Source: Calothrix sp. NIES-3974 (GTDB lineage Bacteria > Cyanobacteriota > Cyanobacteriia > Cyanobacteriales > Nostocaceae). Taken from it: a stretch of DNA of 64,000 nucleotides. Location of the stretch: assembly GCF_002368395.1 (NCBI RefSeq), contig NZ_AP018254.1, forward strand, positions 1,178,001 to 1,242,000, given 5' to 3'. Under the pieces are notes generated by a model. The model worked only from the letters and a program-made list of their open reading frames with translations. It was not told the origin of the DNA and searched no databases. The position numbers were made by a program, and so were the translations under genes. This document shows, piece after piece, positions 1-7,219 of this stretch; within the stretch, counting starts at the first letter, position 1; each line of letters opens with the position of its first letter.

Positions 1-2
1 CT

Positions 3-281
3 CATGTTTCTTTCCCAACTCACGTTTCCATCAGTGCTTGGCTGGGATTTTTCTACGTGAGTATTGTTAGCATGTTTCTCGCGTTTTTTGCCTGGTATCG
101 GGGGCTTGCGGTGGGCGGAATTTCCCGCGTTGGTCAGGTTCAACTGCTGCAACCTTTTTTAACCATCCTGGGATCAGCAGTCCTACTTGGAGAGGCACTT
201 ACCGCTCATACGTTGATCTTTGCAGTATGTGTGATGGTTTGTGTGGCAATGGGCAAACGCGCTCCAATTAGAGCAGCCTAA
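3..281 (+). CDS. EamA/DMT-family transporter, C-terminal part (cut by window start)
   Basis: The frame is open from base 3, so the gene begins outside the window; about 92 residues are visible. They form hydrophobic segments typical of the end of a drug/metabolite transporter (EamA) repeat: FFAWYRGLAVGGISRVGQVQ, then a helix with LLQPFLTILGSAVLLGE, then a last membrane helix ending in MGKRAPIRAA. Such inner-membrane proteins export small metabolites or amino acids; the substrate cannot be read here. The stop codon (279-281) lies inside the left end of an attC-like site (276-360), the arrangement expected of a gene cassette in an integron array. It could also be an ordinary chromosomal gene next to that site. 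Confidence 0.85.
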   Translation, partial: HVSFPTHVSISAWLGFFYVSIVSMFLAFFAWYRGLAVGGISRVGQVQLLQPFLTILGSAVLLGEALTAHTLIFAVCVMVCVAMGKRAPIRAA

Positions 282-360
282 CAACACAGTGGAGCGGACG
301 GTAGAGAGTCTTTGCACTTCGTTCTAGTTTGCTCGCCGCCGCTTACTTTTGCCGTTAGAC
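276..360 (+). other. attC-like site 1 (integron cassette recombination site)
   Basis: An 85-bp imperfect inverted repeat. It begins GCCTAAC (fits RYYYAAC) at 276-282 and ends GTTAGAC (fits GTTRRRY) at 354-360. The inner arms AGCGGACGG and CCGCCGCTTAC pair with an unpaired base, as in known attC sites. It overlaps the stop of the upstream transporter gene. The call rests on motif and fold read by eye; a covariance-model search would settle it. Confidence 0.7.
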
Positions 361-525
361 CGCTAGCTTACTTGTTGGGGCGTAGCAAAAGATTATCGGT
401 TAATTGCGATGCTTAAGTTAGCGCAAGCTCTGCGTTAGGAGACGGTTGGGAGGTGAGCGATCGCTGTTGATTTAGCCCCCTTATAGGACGATTAGACAAC
501 TTTGAGAACACAAAGGAGCAAGGAG

Positions 526-1098
526 ATGCGCAGTCAAGATGACTTAGTCAGTTTTTTGAGGTACATCTCAACTTCAGGACATAAATCTATTAAGAAATTC
601 TCCGCCAGAGCAGCTTTATTAGCAAAACCTCCCAACTTCTTTAGGACACTACCTCTGGGAAGTGTTGTTGTATATCCTGATTTTATTATCTTCCTGACCC
701 TTAACACGAACTCTCCTGGTTACAGTCTTCTTTTCAAGGAGGTTTTTGATAAAGTAAATGCTTTCAAAACTGTCACAGGATGGGTTACAGAACCATCATC
801 ATTAGTTGATTTTCTGTTTGAAAAACTTCCTGAGGCTTTTGAGAGGAAGAGTGACGTTGAGAAAATGTTTTCTAATCCAAACTCATTTTTTGTTTCCCTT
901 GAAAGCGTTAAAAGTGTTGTGGCTAACTTCAATTTTAGCCAGGGACATTCTATTACTGTTAAAACAGCCACTAAAAGTTTTGTTGTTTGTCAAGATGCTT
1001 TGGTTGAGCAAAGGGAAAATTACTTTGAAAGTATGTGGAAGATGCTCACAGGTCAATGGCATTCTGATATTATAAACTTCTTGAAGAGCAAAATATAG
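526..1098 (+). CDS. Hypothetical protein in putative cassette
   Basis: About 190 residues, family not recognised. I chose ATG 526 because AAAGGAG at 512-518 sits at good spacing; an in-frame TTG lies at 502. No signal peptide or membrane helix is visible. The N-terminal half is basic (KSIKKFSARAALLAKPP) and the C-terminal half looks beta-rich, ending in a short helical tail. The gene lies between two attC-like sites, so it may be cargo of an integron-type cassette together with the two small genes downstream. Integron cassettes often carry genes of unknown function; no function is proposed. Confidence 0.6.
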   Translation: MRSQDDLVSFLRYISTSGHKSIKKFSARAALLAKPPNFFRTLPLGSVVVYPDFIIFLTLNTNSPGYSLLFKEVFDKVNAFKTVTGWVTEPSSLVDFLFEKLPEAFERKSDVEKMFSNPNSFFVSLESVKSVVANFNFSQGHSITVKTATKSFVVCQDALVEQRENYFESMWKMLTGQWHSDIINFLKSKI

Positions 1099-1200
1099 CT
1101 GTGGCTGAGAGCGAAGTAACAGTCGCTTCGGTTGAACCGTTCAAGTTACTGTGTGCATCTTTTGCGGTATGGTAGTACTCGCTATTATGTATATATGTAT

Positions 1201-1392
1201 ATGCCTACCGTAGAACAGGCTTTCGCTTGCGTTAGAGTGTGTCAGATGCTCTCAGATGGTTATCAACCTATCTATGTGTTTCGGTATAATCCAAACACCA
1301 AGACAGTGTTCATTCTTGCCGGTGTAACCGAAAGCTTAGAAATCCTAGTTTTCTCAAGTGGACAATGGAGGTTTAACGATGACGAAACCTAA
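1201..1392 (+). CDS. Small conserved protein, DUF6888-like
   Basis: About 63 residues starting MPTVEQAFACVRVCQMLS, followed by YQPIYVFRYN and FILAG. I recognise this as the small cyanobacterial family usually called DUF6888 (from memory). The start is uncertain: no ribosome binding site precedes ATG 1201, and the frame stays open upstream to a TTG at 1132; family length favours 1201. It overlaps the next gene (start 1379) by 14 bases, so the two are probably translated together. Two-gene modules of this kind are widespread in cyanobacteria and recall toxin-antitoxin pairs, but no toxin activity is evident from the sequence. Confidence 0.6.
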   Translation: MPTVEQAFACVRVCQMLSDGYQPIYVFRYNPNTKTVFILAGVTESLEILVFSSGQWRFNDDET

Positions 1393-1612
1393 TTTTAGCC
1401 AAATGTCTCGCCAAGAACTGAGAGCATATATCTTGGCACACCGAGACGACGATGAGGCTATCGACGCTTTGATTAGAATGGGTGATCCTAATAGTCCAGT
1501 CTATCCATTTCCTCAGACTGACGAGGACTTGAAGGCAATGGAAGAAATCCTTAAGAGAAAACTGGCAGCAGTGGAGGCGCGGTCTAACAATTCAAATGCA
1601 GCGGACGGTTGA
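1379..1612 (+). CDS. Small conserved protein, DUF6887-like
   Basis: About 77 residues, beginning MTKPNFSQMSRQELRAYIL and containing the acidic stretch HRDDDEAIDALI, which I recognise as the cyanobacterial DUF6887 type. ATG 1379 has GGAGG at 1367-1371; an in-frame GTG at 1358 is less likely. It overlaps the upstream DUF6888-like gene by 14 bases, the usual pairing of these families. The stop codon falls inside the second attC-like site (1582-1668), so the last ten or so residues are encoded by the recombination site itself, as seen in many gene cassettes. Function is unknown; an antitoxin-like partner role is only a guess. Confidence 0.65.
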   Translation: MTKPNFSQMSRQELRAYILAHRDDDEAIDALIRMGDPNSPVYPFPQTDEDLKAMEEILKRKLAAVEARSNNSNAADG

Positions 1613-1668
1613 GAGTTGTTGGTTTAGAGTCCAAGGTTATCTGCCGCCGCTTATCTTGGTCGTTATGC
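1582..1668 (+). other. attC-like site 2
   Basis: An 87-bp imperfect inverted repeat of the same type as 276-360. It starts GTCTAAC (1582-1588), shares AGCGGACGGT and CTGCCGCCGCTTA arms with site 1, and ends GTTATGC (1662-1668), which keeps GTTA but departs from strict GTTRRRY. With site 1 it delimits a putative cassette of about 1.3 kb holding three genes. Confidence 0.62.
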
Positions 1669-1866
1669 CGCTGGTTGATCGGTAGGGGCAGTGCTTTAGA
1701 GTTGTTGGTAGGGCGATTGCTTCGATCAAAATTGAGAGATATCTGTCTCAGGTAAGATAAATTGTTAGATTTCGGATACCCACCATTGATTTGTCGTAAT
1801 TTCCGAACCATACCCTTAAAGAAGGCTTGAGTAACATCAGACTATAGCCTGAAAGAGGAACCCCTG

Positions 1867-2304
1867 ATGGATTATTCAACATTTGGTCACGATCACCACA
1901 GCTACAGTCACGGAATCCACGACAGCAGCTTTACGCACTCCCCTTGGACGCACGGAATTCACGACGGCATGACGCACGGAGTAACTGACTGTAAGGATTA
2001 CCTGGGACATCCCCACGTGCCTCATGGTATTTCAGCAACTCAGGGCATGAATGGCAGTCTACACCAACAAGTAATTAACCAGGTGGCTACTGCCCACAGC
2101 TACGACCATCATGTCAATAGCCATGTTAGTGAGCCTAGATACGGCGAGTCCAAATCAGATTACCACAAGAGCTGGAGCGATTATTACAAAAGCCAAGCTG
2201 AGTACAACGCGCGCCATGGTTACATATCTGACGCACAATACTCAGCAAGTCATGCAGCTTCAGAAAAAGCTAAGAGCGACTATTACAAGCACTATGGGCA
2301 GTAA
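1867..2304 (+). CDS. Histidine-rich hypothetical protein
   Basis: 145 residues. The first half is strikingly rich in His, Gly and Ser (HDHHSYSHGIHDSSF, THGIHDGMTHGV), with two HGIHD copies; the second half is rich in Tyr, Ser and Lys and repeats SDYHKSWSDYYKSQ / KSDYYKHYGQ. No signal peptide or membrane segment is seen, so it is probably cytoplasmic or associates with another protein. The His content suggests metal binding, but no known family is recognised. AGAGG just upstream of ATG 1867 can serve as the ribosome site. A terminator follows at 2353-2380, so it is transcribed separately from the large gene at 2505. Confidence 0.7.
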   Translation: MDYSTFGHDHHSYSHGIHDSSFTHSPWTHGIHDGMTHGVTDCKDYLGHPHVPHGISATQGMNGSLHQQVINQVATAHSYDHHVNSHVSEPRYGESKSDYHKSWSDYYKSQAEYNARHGYISDAQYSASHAASEKAKSDYYKHYGQ

Positions 2305-2352
2305 AAGAGCTATCGCTTATTAAAACAATGAGCAAGTGTTTTTTCAGCCTAG

Positions 2353-2380
2353 GGTTGGGGAAACTATGCCCCAACCTTTT
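2353..2380 (+). terminator. Rho-independent terminator after His-rich gene
   Basis: Perfect 8-bp stem GGTTGGGG / CCCCAACC (2353-2360 and 2369-2376) with an 8-base loop, followed by TTTT. It lies about 50 bases after the His-rich gene. Confidence 0.85.
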
Positions 2381-2504
2381 AACTTTTATTTCAAAATATA
2401 GCAATCCATTTAGGATTGCTATAGATGAATCACCTTTTCATTCAAAGATAGCTTTACAGAGCTATTGGTTTCCTTAATCAATTTTATTGACTGGAGTTGT
2501 TGTT

Positions 2505-4589
2505 ATGGTTGTAGATCCAGCTTCAGGTTTGATTTTGGCAGGAGCCAGCCAAGGAGTTGGGAATGCTATCGGATCGCTTGCACCTTTTTTGACAGGTTTT
2601 GCAATTTTCGTCAACGGTTTTACTGGCGCAAATGTTAACCAGGAACTCGAAGAAAAGCGTTCGGAAGTTCAGAGGGAACTTGCTGAACACAACCGAAAAC
2701 ACGATCTAAAAATGTTGAGCACTCGCCATGAGCTAGAAAAGCAATTAGCAGTTCTCAACCATCAAATGCTACTCGAAAGGGCTGCTTACGAGCGAGAAAC
2801 TTTTTTCCGTTCAGCAGAATTTCAGAGTATGCTTGCCAACTCTTGGCCCCTAATTCCAAGACCCTTTGAGTTGATAAGTCCTCCAAACCCCAGTGGCCTA
2901 GTCCCGCTCAAGGTTTTATTATCACCCCCTAAATTAGACTACGACAGAAACGAGTTTCCTTATCCTTTTCCTAATCTCCAGGGATTTTTAGAGCGAGACT
3001 TAAAACTCTTTCTTGAAAATTACTATCCTCAATCCGATTTAGCCAAACCAGGAATCAGACCAGTAAAGTTTTTAGATGCGGTGTGGGACACCAAACGTAT
3101 TCGTGGCGGAAGTGCCATCAATACGCTGCATCGTGGGTTGCAATCCGAAGCGATATTGGTGCTTGAACTGAATGTTGTTGGAAGATACCTCGATGTTCAT
3201 ATCGGCTTCTGGGAAACGGGACATCAAGGAGAACCTTTTTATAAGACTCTCATTCCTGGAGTACTTCATAGCGATATTATATTTGGCTCGGCAAGAGCGA
3301 ATGGTCACATGGACTCTGATGGCAACCTTCTCCCTGATGATAGAGATTACGAAGCCCTTGCTCAGTTGATAACTCCTTGGCTTTGTCTGATTACAGGTTG
3401 GGTAGCAGATGTGCATCATTTTATTCATCATGACGTTCCGCCGTTGTTACCTAAATTAATACCAGATTTGGTGAAGAATGAGCTTGACTTACAGATTGTA
3501 AACTTTATTGTTGAAGGGTATAACCAAATTTACAGAGCGCTTGAAGAGAAGCGTCCATATTCAACTCCCCAATTGACTTTAGACCTAGCTCTAAGCTTAG
3601 CTCATTTACCCGAACGGTCGTGGGCTAAGGAGCAGTTAGCTCATTCTCTCCAATCGTGGCTAAGGCTACGTCAAGTTCCAAAACCTGAAAAAGCCAATCC
3701 TATTGAATATGCTTTAGAGGCAATGGAATCAGCTCTGACAGTATCTGCTCTGACAAAAGAAGACTGGGAGTATGTAGAGCAACTGAAAGAAGGACTTGCA
3801 GTTCTTGAAGACGGGCACGGAGCCATTCGAGCACAACAACTGCTGAGCGGATTAGAAGACCTGAAGAACAAGGAAAAAAAGTTTCTAATTGACACTTTCG
3901 CTGAAGATGTTAGAAAGCTAGGAAACTTTGGATATGTGCATGATGAATCGGCATCTCTTGCATATTTGGCTGCATATGACGTATCGACTCCTCACATAAT
4001 GTATGAACTACTAAATAAATCATACGCTTATGCATCGAAAGACCTGAAGAAAAAGTTTTCCTATCTAAAGCGCAATAACTTCTTCTTCGCTAAATATATT
4101 GAGGAGCTAAAGGACTATCTTTCACTTCTTGAGGAGAATAACCGGGCTACTTCAAGGTATCATTCAAGGTATCAATTGTTGAGTTCATCCTTAGAGGAAA
4201 AAATTTCTCTATTTGATGCCCTTAGCGAGTGCGTTGATGAGTTGTACTATGAATCTTCAACTGAGGAAGACGAAATTGAGGATTTAAGGGATCTGCTGAA
4301 GGTATTGGTAGACCTATTTGAACATGTCAAGAAATTGGAAGAATTCTTTGCAACTTTTGGATATGGTAAGCAGGATGTTCAGGAATTACAAAACCAGCAG
4401 AACACACTAAACAATGCCCTCGACAAGCTAGAGCATGAGCTGGAGAGAGGGCGAGATGTATGGAAATATATCGAACGTAAACGCAGACTAAAAGAAGAGA
4501 AGGCTGAACGTAAGCGCAAGCAAAAGGAGGAAGAAGCTAAAAGTACCTACACTTACACCAGTGGTTATAAGAGGATGTTTGGAAAGTAG
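2505..4589 (+). CDS. Large membrane-anchored coiled-coil protein of unknown function, C-terminus altered by IS insertion
   Basis: 694 residues from ATG 2505 (GGAG at 2493-2496; an in-frame TTG at 2487 is less likely). Near the N-terminus is one hydrophobic segment (about residues 10-40, GNAIGSLAPFLTGFAIFVNG), then a charged coiled coil (about 45-95), a globular middle with Trp/His-rich motifs (HIGFWETGHQ, GWVADVHHFIHHDVPP, about 180-320), and a long helical, acidic C-terminal half ending in Lys/Arg/Glu-rich coiled coil. I do not recognise the family. The last codons (KRMFGK) come from the end of an IS5-family element at 4571; without it the frame would read on from SGY through NAYSPGSRVIW and stop. 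It follows the His-rich gene but is separated by a terminator. Confidence 0.8.
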   Translation: MVVDPASGLILAGASQGVGNAIGSLAPFLTGFAIFVNGFTGANVNQELEEKRSEVQRELAEHNRKHDLKMLSTRHELEKQLAVLNHQMLLERAAYERETFFRSAEFQSMLANSWPLIPRPFELISPPNPSGLVPLKVLLSPPKLDYDRNEFPYPFPNLQGFLERDLKLFLENYYPQSDLAKPGIRPVKFLDAVWDTKRIRGGSAINTLHRGLQSEAILVLELNVVGRYLDVHIGFWETGHQGEPFYKTLIPGVLHSDIIFGSARANGHMDSDGNLLPDDRDYEALAQLITPWLCLITGWVADVHHFIHHDVPPLLPKLIPDLVKNELDLQIVNFIVEGYNQIYRALEEKRPYSTPQLTLDLALSLAHLPERSWAKEQLAHSLQSWLRLRQVPKPEKANPIEYALEAMESALTVSALTKEDWEYVEQLKEGLAVLEDGHGAIRAQQLLSGLEDLKNKEKKFLIDTFAEDVRKLGNFGYVHDESASLAYLAAYDVSTPHIMYELLNKSYAYASKDLKKKFSYLKRNNFFFAKYIEELKDYLSLLEENNRATSRYHSRYQLLSSSLEEKISLFDALSECVDELYYESSTEEDEIEDLRDLLKVLVDLFEHVKKLEEFFATFGYGKQDVQELQNQQNTLNNALDKLEHELERGRDVWKYIERKRRLKEEKAERKRKQKEEEAKSTYTYTSGYKRMFGK

Positions 4590-5495
4590 CAAAGGACAGC
4601 CGTCAAAGGAAAGCTTCCTGGGGTTTAGGCTGAGTTATAGCAAAATTTCAACAGCCCTCCAGGAAGCCATGACTCTAGCCTACGCCAGTGAACTGACGCT
4701 TGAACAATACGAGTTATTCTTATCGCTGCTCAATCCTGCGTTGCCCATTGGTAGACCTCGTACAGTGAACCTGATGCAAGTGGTGCAAGCAATTCTCTAT
4801 GTCTTGAGTAGTGGCTGTGCTTGGCGATTGTTGCCCGACTCATACCCGCCTTATTCCACGGTCTACTACTATTTCCGCAAGTGGCGCAACGATGGCAGTT
4901 GGAAACGGATTCATGACCATCTGGTGCAGTGGGTGCGAATTACCGCAGACCACGCGGCCACTCCTAGCGCTGCCAGCCTTGATTCTCAAAGCGTTCCAAC
5001 CGCAGTGATGGTGCATCAGTCGGTGGGCTATGACGCAGGCAAGCACATCAAGGGACGCAAGCGCTTTACCCTAGTCGATACGTTGGGATTGCTGATTGCA
5101 GTGCGCGTAGTTGCCGCCAATGTGCCGGAACGCCAAGGAGCAAAGCAGTTACTTATGCAGGTGCATCAGGAACGCCAGCGGGTTCCCCGTCTTGCTCGCA
5201 TTTGGGTGGACGGCGGGTTTTCGGGCGAGGACTTTTTGTGCTGGGTGATGGATACTTGCCGTTGGATTATCGAGGTCGTGCTGCGTCCAGATCAGGCAAA
5301 AGGATTTGTCTTGCTGCCTAAACGCTGGACGGTTGAGCGCACTTACGGCTGGCTGCACTGGTGTCGTCGGCTCAATGTCGATTACGAGCGACTTCCTGCG
5401 TCATCAGAAGCATTCATTCATATCGCGATGATTCGACTCATGCTCCGTAGACTTGCCTAAGCTTTTTGACCTTCTCCGTATTTCCAAACATCCTC
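4571..5495. mobile_element. IS5-family insertion sequence, complete
   Basis: 925 bp. The terminal inverted repeats are GAGGATGTTTGGAAA at 4571-4585 and its complement at 5481-5495, and the element is flanked by TAA on both sides (4568-4570 and 5496-5498), a TNA-type target duplication as made by some IS5 subgroups. One transposase gene fills the element. It has inserted at the 3' end of the large gene 2505-4589. Confidence 0.88.
4669..5460 (+). CDS. IS5-family transposase
   Basis: 263 residues from ATG 4669. It has the N-terminal DUF4096-type domain (residues about 1-75: LFLSLLNPALPIGRPRTVNL, GCAWRLLPDSYPP) and a DDE domain. The likely catalytic residues are D in AASLDSQSV, D in RIWVDGGFSG, and E in RWTVERTYGWL. 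It acts on its own element's ends by cut-and-paste transposition. The frame is intact with no stop or shift and the ends are intact, so the element may still be active. The frame also stays open upstream to a GTG at 4561, outside the IS, which cannot be the true start. Confidence 0.9.
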   Translation: MTLAYASELTLEQYELFLSLLNPALPIGRPRTVNLMQVVQAILYVLSSGCAWRLLPDSYPPYSTVYYYFRKWRNDGSWKRIHDHLVQWVRITADHAATPSAASLDSQSVPTAVMVHQSVGYDAGKHIKGRKRFTLVDTLGLLIAVRVVAANVPERQGAKQLLMQVHQERQRVPRLARIWVDGGFSGEDFLCWVMDTCRWIIEVVLRPDQAKGFVLLPKRWTVERTYGWLHWCRRLNVDYERLPASSEAFIHIAMIRLMLRRLA

Positions 5496-5608
5496 TAATG
5501 CATATAGTCCTGGTTCAAGGGTAATATGGTAGCTCATCAACATTGATGCAAGATGCAAAATGACCTTGCAATAGACAATTCATGATCGCATTAATCTGAT
5601 TCTGGCTG

Positions 5609-6070
5609 ATGGCAACACTCTACTATCGAGGCATGGCAGAGGAAAACGGTAAACCCAAAGTTGGACGTAGTGCTCGATTATTGGGAATCAGACCTGGCAT
5701 TGACATCGATATCAAACAAGTGCCTAGAAATTGGTTGGATGAGCAAGGGTACCTTCAACCAGAAGCAGAACGCAATCCTTCATCAGATGAACTTGTAGCT
5801 GTAGCCATCAGAAATACGAAAGGAATGTCCGTTTCGCTATCAATTGAAAGTTTGCCAACCTTCCGCAGACCTATAACGTTTGGAGGAACCGGAAAAGATC
5901 CGCTTTGGCAAATTGACGACAGCAAAATTACCGGAGATCTTGAGGCTGTCCAAGATAGCCCCACTCACGTCAGTATTTTGCCAAGAGCTACAATCAGTAA
6001 ACCACAAAGTTTTTCTCAAGAGCGATCGCCAAGGAATAGCTCAGTAGTACTAAGTGCTTCATTACACTAA
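5609..6070 (+). CDS. Hypothetical protein, possibly Tse2-like
   Basis: 153 residues from ATG 5609. It begins MATLYYRGM, has VPRNWLDEQGYLQP in the middle, then GMSVSLSIESLPTFRRP and THVSILPRATIS. The order of an early LYYRG/LYR motif, a GxSV motif and a terminal HxxIxP motif resembles Tse2-type ADP-ribosyltransferase toxins, but this is recollection only and the identity is low. It has no signal or membrane segment. The final 15 residues or so (after SFSQ) cross a GCGATCGC site and look unlike the rest, so the C-terminus may have been changed. No clear immunity gene is adjacent. Confidence 0.5.
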   Translation: MATLYYRGMAEENGKPKVGRSARLLGIRPGIDIDIKQVPRNWLDEQGYLQPEAERNPSSDELVAVAIRNTKGMSVSLSIESLPTFRRPITFGGTGKDPLWQIDDSKITGDLEAVQDSPTHVSILPRATISKPQSFSQERSPRNSSVVLSASLH

Positions 6071-6154
6071 TCTGATAAACAGTTCTTATCATATTTTGGG
6101 ATGTCGCTAAAAATGAAATGATGGAAGTAGTATTTGCGTGCATTAGCTAAAAAA

Positions 6155-6499
6155 ATGACTATTTCATCAAAACAATTGGTTTTAACAGACTCGGAAACTT
6201 TGGATGAAGTTCTTAAATGTTTAGCAGAAAATTTTTCCATTGAAACTCAAGGTGCTTATGACCAACAAAGTTTGTTTGAAATTTTCAGTAAACTTCCACT
6301 GCTTTTGATATTTCCTCCTCAATGCATCCAACTCCTTGTAATACCTTCAGATTGTAATACCTTCAGAAGTCGTGCCTTATGGACATGGGATACCCTTGCA
6401 AGAGGGCGATCTGTAGATTGTCAAATTAATTCACATCAATCCAGCATCCTCAGCTACTTTTCTTTCTGGTTGGGTATAAGTGAATCTGCTTACGAGTAA
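6155..6499 (+). pseudogene. Fragment of an unrecognised gene
   Basis: The first 45 residues or so from ATG 6155 (MTISSKQLVLTDSETLDEVL, then AENFSIETQGAYDQQSLFEI) have the composition of a real protein. Beyond about 6295 the frame turns into low-quality sequence with a short direct repeat (AATACCTTCAGA twice, 6341-6367). I read this as the 5' end of a gene whose remainder was lost. The family is not recognised; such N-termini occur in cyanobacterial transposase-like proteins, but this is uncertain. It could instead be a short intact hypothetical gene. Confidence 0.4.
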
Positions 6500-7219
6500 A
6501 TACGTAAATATACTAATTTTGTAGTTATAAATTATTATAGCGGTTCCCGGTCTGGTGAGGTACGATTTTAATTCTGCTTGTATTTTAATCAAAGCTAGAG
6601 AATTTTAGATGTACCTCAGTTGCTTGGGAAAGGTCATATCACTGTTTTTGTGTTCGGCGTTGCTGAATATAAATATGAATTGAAAATTTGACGTTGTGTA
6701 GAGACGAAGCGATGCTACGTCTCTACTACAATGATTTTGATTTTAATACAAAATGTAGATAATTATAATTCATGCCTAAATTCAGCAATGCCTTGTGTTC
6801 AGTCCATTTCACTTGTTCATCCTATTTATACTAACTGTAAACTGAGATGACTAATTACGTATAAATACTGGATTTCACGATTAAGGGCATTATTTTTACA
6901 GATTGAAGATGAATTTTTGATTTTTTGGGGAACACTAACCACAGTGTTACAAAATTTCCATAGCAAATCTCTCTATGTCCCTATTGCTTCAGACTCAATC
7001 CGGGTAATTCGATGTAATCCCCAATGATAGTTTATATGTACTACTATACCTGTCAGCTATTCCATGTTGAAATTGCACATCTAAGTGGTGTTGAGTGTCA
7101 ATAGTCAATAACCCGATAGATGATGCAATGAATATGTGTTTTAGCTGATTAATGTCCCAATAAATTGGCATATATCTTCAAATCACAACATCCAATCAAA
7201 AATTTTTCATCCAGTCACA
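6500..7219. other. 720-bp intergenic region with one palindromic repeat
   Basis: AT-rich and without a credible gene. It contains one palindrome of the GTAGAGACG...CGTCTCTAC type at 6698-6726. The promoter of the large gene at 7220 must lie here, but I see no clear -35/-10 pair. Confidence 0.6.
6698..6726. repeat. Palindromic repeat family P
   Basis: GTAGAGACG...CGTCTCTAC hairpin. The same family occurs at 30245-30270, 37441-37468, 39274-39300, 40918-40939 and 57609-57635, usually with a central GACCCGNNGGGTC. It may act as a terminator or mobile hairpin. Confidence 0.7.

Noticed and set aside
410-455. A further attC right-half-like sequence (GCTTAAGTTAGCGC...TGCGTTAGGA)
   Set aside because: Only half of a site and no matching left arm; may be chance.
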